From the NCBI GenBank assembly GCA_002943765.1, contig PQWQ01000005.1, positions 2,915,001-2,979,000 of the forward strand: a stretch of DNA of 64,000 bases, written 5' to 3'. Made by a program: the position numbers and the translations under genes. The notes under the pieces are model-generated. The model saw nothing but the letters and a program-made list of their open reading frames with translations. It was not told the DNA's origin and did no database searches. Every line of letters begins with the position of its first letter. Positions within the stretch are counted from its first letter, which is position 1. Origin of the DNA: Psoroptes ovis (lineage: Eukaryota; Arthropoda; Arachnida; Sarcoptiformes; Psoroptidae). Shown in pieces: positions 51,601-60,600 of this stretch.

Positions 51601-54600
51601 AAAAATTTGTATTTGAAAATACGGTATTTGCTTTAGGTATAGGTATTCGCTGAAAATCCATTTATTAGGTTGTCCGATAAGTTTTTGCCGATTTTCTAAT
51701 AATTCTCTACGATATAATCGGCAAAAACTTTTCGGACAACCTAATCGTTTGCTTGCATGGTACCCGTTCAATTTTTGGGGGAAATTTATGGGTTTATAAG
51801 TACCATAGAGTTTGCTGGGACCCATTGAAATTTTCAATTGAATTTGCTTGGGTACCCGATTGAAATTTACTACCTTTAAATTGGGAAATAATTGGGAGAA
51901 AACAAACAAAAAAAAAACATTCGAAAGAATTGTGTACCTTAAGTAATCTTATTTATTTAAATTCATTTATTTTGATTTTGATTTTGATTTTGTTCATTTC
52001 AATTGAATTGGAATCGAATTCAATTGAATTCAATTGAATCCGATTGAATTGAAATGAATTGAAAAAAAACAAAATGAAAACATAATGATTTAGCTTTATG
52101 CGTTTTTTTTACACAAATCATCATTATTTATTATTTTGTTTTGTTTTTGTTTGTCAAACAGCAAAAAAACAATTGATTTGGAATTGATTTGGTAAGCAAT
52201 AATAATAATTTCAGGTAAATAATTGAAATCAATAAATGAAATGATTGAATGAATAAATAAATGATTGATTGAATGAATCAATGAATTAAATAAAAATTAA
52301 TAATCATTATTCAGTAGAGAGAGGAGAGCAGCAAATGATGAAATCTATGTTTAAAAAAAACAAAATTAAATAAAAAAAATAAAAGCATTGATTTATTAAA
52401 TTTTGTTGTCCGAAAAGTTTTCAATCATTTTCTAATGAGAATGCTCATTGAAAATCGTTGAAAACTTTTTGGACAATTAAATGTCATAATCAGTACTTTT
52501 TCTCTAAAATCTGTCCTAAAAAAAATCTTTTCTTTTTCCAATAGAATTAGAATTTGAAGTGTGTGTAAATTAATAAATAAATTAAATGAATAAAAAATTA
52601 ATAATTCTTAAGAAGCAAATATACTTAATACAAATTAATACTTAGTTTTTGGTATAAAATAAAATAAATATCAGGTTGTCCCATAAGTTTTTGCCGTTTT
52701 TCATATGAAAAAACAATTTAAAAAACGGCAAGAACTTATGGGACAACCTACTAAATAAATAAGAACCAGAATAATAAATACACAAGTATTCATTAAGACG
52801 TTTCATTAAGAATTTTAATATTTCATTTTCAATATTCTACAATTTTCAATATTTTTTTTCTCTCATGGATTAACAACAACCCACAAAGAATGAATTAGTA
52901 TGAGAAAAGAAATTGAAATTGAAATTGAAAAAAATTCATTCGAACAAAAATAAAAGGAACCATTAAAAGTGATCCATATGGACGGGAACCGTTGGTTGGG
53001 TCCAACCAGTGTTGGTGGATCCATCCATGGCAGGAGCCAGTGCGGACCCGTGGTCGACAGAGAGTCAGGGATAGAAGGGCAAAGATAGGCAGGGATAAGG
53101 CGCGGGAGAAAAGGAAAATCAGGGGCTAGGACCTCCCAGCCGCTGATGGATTATTGACGGCGAATTCTGCCGAAATAATCACACATCTGCTTCCAAATGC
53201 CATGACATTTTCTTTTTAAAATCTGAATTGAGCAGAAAGCATAAGCATAGAGTATGAGCGATGAATTGAAATTGTACCAAATTGAAATATTGAATATGTA
53301 ATGCGAAATGTTTGCGCAATAATTTTCAAAAGCAAATAATTCGTAAGAATTGAAATCCATTTGATCGTTGAAAGCATGGAATATTCCGAGAATTCAAATC
53401 GTAAATGTGTTAAATATTTGTGAGAGCGATGGAAAACAAACGAATTTCGGTCGTCAAAATCGTGTCCGAATTCGGATCAATTGACCAATCGATCAAAATT
53501 AAGCCGAGAACCACGGTCCACTGGATACGTGATGCTAATCCAGGTACTCATCAATTCTAGATTTCATTTGACACTGTTCTATACGACCCCTGGATGATCT
53601 TGTTGCCGACTCGATCCCGGGGCGCGTTGGGTCCTGGGTCCTGGGTACATACTCTATTCCAAAACATCCTCGGCGCTGGTGCAAACTGAGCCCCGGGCAC
53701 ATAAACACCATTTGGATGTATCCATGCCCTGGTGCCATTTTCGATGTATCCAAGCATTCAAACTAAATAAAATAAAAAACGAAAAACATCGATACATCGA
53801 TACATCATGGTGATATCATACCAAGATGTCATCTATTTTGTGAACAATTTGTGAATTCAAATTGATTTCAGAAAAAAATGTGTCAAAATTTGAAATCAAA
53901 TGAAATGAAATGTTATTTTGCTTTTTTAAAAAAACAAATAAATAAACAAAACTTGTCACATTTATTCATTCCAAATTGAATTCAATATTCAATATTTGAT
54001 ATTTATTCAATTTAATATTCAATAATACATCGATGATACATCATTTTGTTGATGAAAAATGAAAAAATACCAAATGTCAAATATCACAGATTGAAATTGT
54101 ATTTGAAATTGTGTTAGTTGTTGTTGAAAGGATTTCGTATTTAATGAAATACAAAATTGAAATTGTTTGTCCGAAAAGTTCTTGTTGATTTTTTGATTGA
54201 AAACAATGTAAATTTGCACAAGTACTTTTCGGACAAAATCAAAACTGATAAAATAACAATCGATTGATAATTCGATGATGAAAAAACTTATTATCGTCGG
54301 TGTAACGAATATTTTGTTGACAACCAATTTAGTTTTGGTTCATATATATTTGAACCTGTTCAATTTAATAGGTTTGTTGGCCATTTGAAAATGAATGAAA
54401 ATATTGTACCGCCAATGGCCAGCTGCGACAAACTTTTCCATTTTTTTCTTGGGAAAACCAACGAATCCTGCAGAATATTCTACGTAGAATCGAAAATTTG
54501 AAATTTCAAAGCTTTAAAATATGAAATTTTGAGAAAATTCAGAGAAATATTTGAAAATTTCGTGTCAAATGTAATTTCAAGGTTGGCAACAAAGTTATTG

Positions 54601-57600
54601 CGGTTCTGATCATTGAATTTTGCAGTAAAAATACGTAATAATTTAATGGACAGCTCAAATTTGAAATTCAAAATTGAAATTTGAAATAATAATTTGAAAC
54701 AATTCGTTGTTTTTCAGCTTTTCTTCTCCGGGAATACTTGTCAAAATTTTGTCAAAACAAAAAAGAAATTTGAAAAACTTGTCATTTCAAATTGAATCTT
54801 TATTGTTATTTATGTATTCAAATATTCAAAATATAAATAAAATTCAAAGTAGAAATTTATTAAATTTCAAAGTTTAACCCTCGAAACTCGAGCGGTGAGC
54901 ATCATTCACCATAAGACGTAATGCATCAACTCGATAGGCGCCTCTCAGTCACCATTTTACTTGAGTGTGAAAAATTGTCGAGCTGCTCGCTAGCTTGCAC
55001 TGTAAATGCTTCGAGTGCTAAGGGTTAAATTTAAAATTGAATTGTTTTTTTTTTTGTTCGTACTTTTCAACGATTCAATGAAATCATTCAAATGAAATAT
55101 AATATTGTCGTCGATTGGTTGTCGGTTGTTGGTGTTGATGTTGTCATCGTGAATCGAGAACTGAGAATCGAATAGAATTCAATGTGATTCCTTAAATAAC
55201 CTTAAATAATAATAAATATCATTTCAAAGAATAATATTTCGAAATAATATTGGGTTGTCCTATAAGTTCTTGCCGTTTTTTTAAATTTTTTTTCATTCGA
55301 AAAACGGCAAGAACTTATGGGACAGCCTAATATTTTTCTCCAATAATAGAATTCAATGTTCATTCCGGATTTTCAATTCTTTTTCGCTTTGATTTATTTA
55401 GAATCAATGAATTCTATCATTGAGTTCCTATGAATTCTCATGAATTCTTTGAATTTTGAAAATTTCAAAGGTTCAAAATTTGAGTTTTTTGAAATTTCAA
55501 AATTTAAGGATTCTTTTGATTTGAAATCTCGTTGGAAATTCTTAAAATTTCAAATTTTTGAAGTCAAATTATGAATTCATCGAAATTTGGAATTCCGTTT
55601 CTGGCTTCAAATTGTTTTCACCATTGAAAATGGACCTCCTAACCACTGTAGATATCATCGAGCAGCTTTGATCATTGTCTTTGCTTCTCTATTGTCTTAG
55701 TAGTCACTGTGATCATCAATATGAATATCATTAATCATTGAATTTGATTAATGATTTATAATTTGATTTATTCAAAAACAATAATTTACCATAAAACATC
55801 AAGGGATATCATCATGAATTGAACAACTTTTGTAAAACTTTTATTCAAACTTTTTGTTCTTTTGTTTCAAAGTTTTCATTGAATAATTGAATGGAAATTA
55901 CAATAAAATTACGAAATTGGACAAATTTGGACTAAATTCGACCTAATTCGACTAAATTAAATGGTAATTTAATTTTTGAAAGCGTTTGTACAAAGAAGTA
56001 CATATCTATACCACCAATGGTATCAAAGGAATTATGATCATGATGATCTGATCAATGTACAAACCAACTTTTCACTTCCATGACTCCACCAGTGGATGGA
56101 CACACATGTGGTCGGAATACATGGATTCGATGGAAGTTTCTTTTTAGAAATCAAAGGTGATGGAAAGTCATGGAAGTGAAAATTCGGTTAAAAAAACCAA
56201 ATATGAAGTCAAAGAATTATAAATGATTAATCGACGATGATTGGTTAATGGCCATCAATGGTAAACTTAAACTCAGTGATAGTTTGAAAGTTGAAAAAGT
56301 TTTTCCCGTTGAAAACTTGATGATTTCCTGGATCATTGGGCTGTTCATTGACAGTGCGGTTGAACGATTCAAAGAAGTGATTTATGATTGATATTTGCTA
56401 AATGATCCATGGATTATTATGATCATTTATGGATTTGTGGTCGGCAATCGACTCAACCGATTTATAAGGCATTTTCCACTCCAAAATTTGTGTCATTTCG
56501 TATTCAAAAATTCAGCGATTCGATGATTGCTCCCCATTCATCTACCCTCTTTCTACTCTCTATCCCCTCTCTCCATCTTTGCTCTCCCCGCTTCTGGGTA
56601 ATAACTCAAAACTCAAACAAATGGTCCTATGCTTTCGACTGAACACCATTTTGGTAGGCCACCATTGGTAATGACAGCCATTTTAGCTTAATAAAAATGT
56701 GTGAAAAAAATCATTTTCAAATGTGAAAATCAACATGAATAAACGAATGAATTTATACGGATTCAAAGCATCAACACGGTCCATAGGGTTTCGTAGAATA
56801 TTTATGAGTACCAGTGTGTGTGTGTGTGTGTAAGAGTGCATTTGACAAATATTAGACCAAAAAAGTGGGAAAGAAAAAATTAAAAAGAATCGAGTTAACG
56901 GGCTGTTTATTTGTTTATTTATTTATTTGAGAATTTCATTTGTTGTCATTTATTATTTTTACCATTTTTATTTTTGATAAATATTTGAAAAATCAAAAAA
57001 AAAAAAATTAAAAAATCAAAATTTCTACCGATATGAAATGAACGTTTACGCGCTATTGTTTATTACATATATACATGGATATTCAAGGAATTCTAGGAAT
57101 TCTGCCAATTCTGGAAATTCTGGTGACAATGTTTAGGGTAGAAATTTCGTAATCGACAAACAGGAGAATGAAAGTTTTCAATTTGATCAGAAGTCATCGA
57201 CGAAACTAATGTCCAAACAAACAAACAAAAAAATAGGACCCGAGGATCTTTGATTCACCCAAAAAAATGGACAATAGATATTTATATTAAGTTGTCCCAT
57301 AAATTGTTGCCGTTTTTCTTTTGATTCCCTACGATATAATCGGCAAGAACTTATTGGGACAACCCAATACAATGGAAATTTTTTCATTGGAAAAAATGCA
57401 TTGCAGTGAAGCAAACATTCATTGGTTGTTTTGGTATTTTTGAATTTTGAAAAATTCAGAGATTTCTTTGGGCCCAAAGTTATCTTTTTTTTTCTTAGTT
57501 TTCTTTGAATTTTTCACCTCTAATACTATGAAATTTCGAGGTTCTAAGCTTCTCAGGTCCTCTTTTTTTTCACTAAAATTCGCCCCAGAAAACAACGAAT

Positions 57601-60600
57601 ATAACATCTCTAGCCTGCCTGCATCTCTAAATATAACAGCCTCTACATCATCAGCAAAAAAAGGCATCGAACCCTATGCATCTTACAAATAAGATCTGAG
57701 AGAAAATAATAAGTAATGATACCCATTCGATTCAAATGTTTTCAATAGTTGTTTCTGTTTGAAATGAATGAATTTCAATGATATTTTCTCATATCATTAT
57801 TTCCATTCGATTTTTTTTCGATTCTTCATTCATTCATTGGAATCAATCGATAGTATATCATATCAATTGATAGTGATGACAATAATAATGATGTCAATAA
57901 TAGAAATCAAACAAAATCAAAAAAAAAAAAATTGAAATAAATGATCGAATTGAATTTCGTTTGTTTTTTCTTGGGAGTTTTGATTCTCTGTCATATTGTT
58001 TGCTTGCTTGTTAGTGTCAAATCATCAGAATTCACATCATTAGTGTGAAAATAATAAAAGAAATATGGAAATGATGATATTTTCTGGAAAAGGACAGTCG
58101 TTAGGAACAGTTGTCAAGCGGAGTCGTCAAGAATAGCAGCGAAGAAATGTCAAAAAACCGGAAGAAATTCAAAATCAACACTGAATCTACGAATATGAAA
58201 TGGATTGGAATGGATAATAATTTCAAAATACATTGAATTTCCATTGAATAACATACATAGATGTCTTGAATAGATCAGGATCGATTCAATTGTTTTGAAA
58301 AGATTTTGAAAAATAAATCCAAGATAATCAAAAATTTTTTGAATTAAAGTTCAGACTTGAACTATTTGAATTGGCATATTCAGACATGATGATGAATGAC
58401 ATTTTGAAATGAATGAATTCCAAGAATGAATCCAGTGGATCATTGGGACTCAGTGGATGAATGAATTCACAGAATCAGTGGGACTCAGTGATCCAGTGAA
58501 TCATTGGAAATTCAGTGAATCAATGAAAACTCAGTTGATGAATGACATTCAAAACTTTTTTTTTTCTCGCCGAAAAACAATCCAAATTTTCAATTCATTA
58601 TTTTCATAATGAATGTTTATTATTACAATGAATGGTACTCTCCATGAATGTTAATGTCCATCGGAATCAAGAAATTGTCCATCGATTCGAAAAAATTGAA
58701 ATTTATTATCATCAACACCATCATTATGATCACCATCATTATGATCATTATCATTATCATATGATATGAATGTTTCTATTATTATCATTATTATTATGAT
58801 CATCATCATCATGATCATATCAATCATGATCATTGATCATTCCATATGATTATTGAATCTATGATCATCATAGAATTGTGAATTGTGAATTGTGAATTGA
58901 AATTTCAATAATGATCATTTATTACCATTAATAAAAATAATGATTATTGATCATATATTAGTATCGAATCTTTGATTAATTTTAATTTTAATAATGGTCA
59001 TAAATGATCACGATAATCATAATAAAAATTAATTAAAATGATCGAAATAATTTCAAAATTTAATCAAAATGATTGAAAAATTAATCAATTTTTTGAAGTG
59101 AAATTCAATTCACGATTCAATATTTAACATATATCAATGTATTTGATGATTATTATTATCATAATTTTTTTCGGGTTCAAAGAATTGACACAATGATGAT
59201 AATAATGACCATTATTATTGATGACAATTATGATAAGTTTCTATTATCAAGTCTATTTGTTATATTATCATCATGGGTATTTATTAAATATCACATATGG
59301 TCAATGTTAAATGATGTTAATTTTCTCAGTAATTTATTTGTCTTAAAAATAAAGCAAAATCATCAGAAAAAAATTCCGGGTACCATTCGAATAAATTGAT
59401 TCTATTGAAATTGAAATTAATACAAGTTCTATTGTTTTTCAGTTCTCAATAATATTTAGTCATTAATTTTTAATTGAAATCCATTGTAAATGTTCGATAG
59501 CCGCCTATCAATCAATATCAAATATAATAACCTACATAAACATTGAAAATTTCATCAAATGAAATGGTTTCATTTCAATGATTGATTGATTTGAATGATC
59601 AACGAATTTCTCGATAAATCCAAAATAGATGGTGATCATTAGCGCAGTTCTACGGGGCAGGGGCAAGCCAACCAGACGTTATAATCAATTCAAATAGATT
59701 CAAATCGATTCAATTAAATTGAATTGATTTCATCTGAAAATTCTGATCGAAAAACTCTGATCGATACAATCGAGTTTGGTTGAATTAAATTGAATTAAAT
59801 TAAATTCATGATTTATCGCTATAATTTGTTCTCGATGAAAGCAAAGATTTAAAATTAATTCTGGAACAAAATCTAAACAAATGATTATCATAGAATGGTA
59901 ATAAATAATCACGAATATAATTTAGGAGCTCAGAGGATATCAAATTTCATTGACAGCAGCAACAACAGCAGTAATTGACAATCATAATGAAAACATTTAC
60001 AATTTAATGTACAACATACATCACGGACAAACATGCGACATCGAGCTGATAATGACAGCGACATACGAGCCAAGAACCATCACGACCTCACAGATCAATT
60101 TCGATATCTCAGCGAAAAAACATGGTACATTCTGATTGAATTGTTTGAATTGTCTTGTAGAACACAAATCATCATCGATATAATATCTCAATAATGAAAT
60201 TTGATCATTTGATTTGATCAAAATCCATTAAGTGTTTCATCATATTAATAATATTTTTGTACATTAAGTTTCATGTTATTTTGCGGGGTTCGATTTGTTC
60301 TATCTGATTCGAGAAATCTGAAAACAAAAACAAAAACAAATGATGATAATAATAACAAATGAACATGATCATAATATTAGCATCATCATTAGCAATCGAA
60401 TGGTATGACATCAATGGTGATCAGTGAATGAACGAATCAAAATATCAAAACTTTGATCAACTCATATCATCAACTCAGATCATCGACATCAACATCATCA
60501 GCAACAACAAAGTGGTTTTTTTCGGTGATCTGATTTCGATCGAAAACTTTTTAGGGCCCAAATCTGTTGTCAAATAGTCGTATTTGACTCTTGATTGAGG

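Noticed and set aside
53595..53640. GACTCGATCCCGGGG resembling a tRNA T-arm
   Set aside because: No matching acceptor stem, D-arm or anticodon arm at the right spacing.
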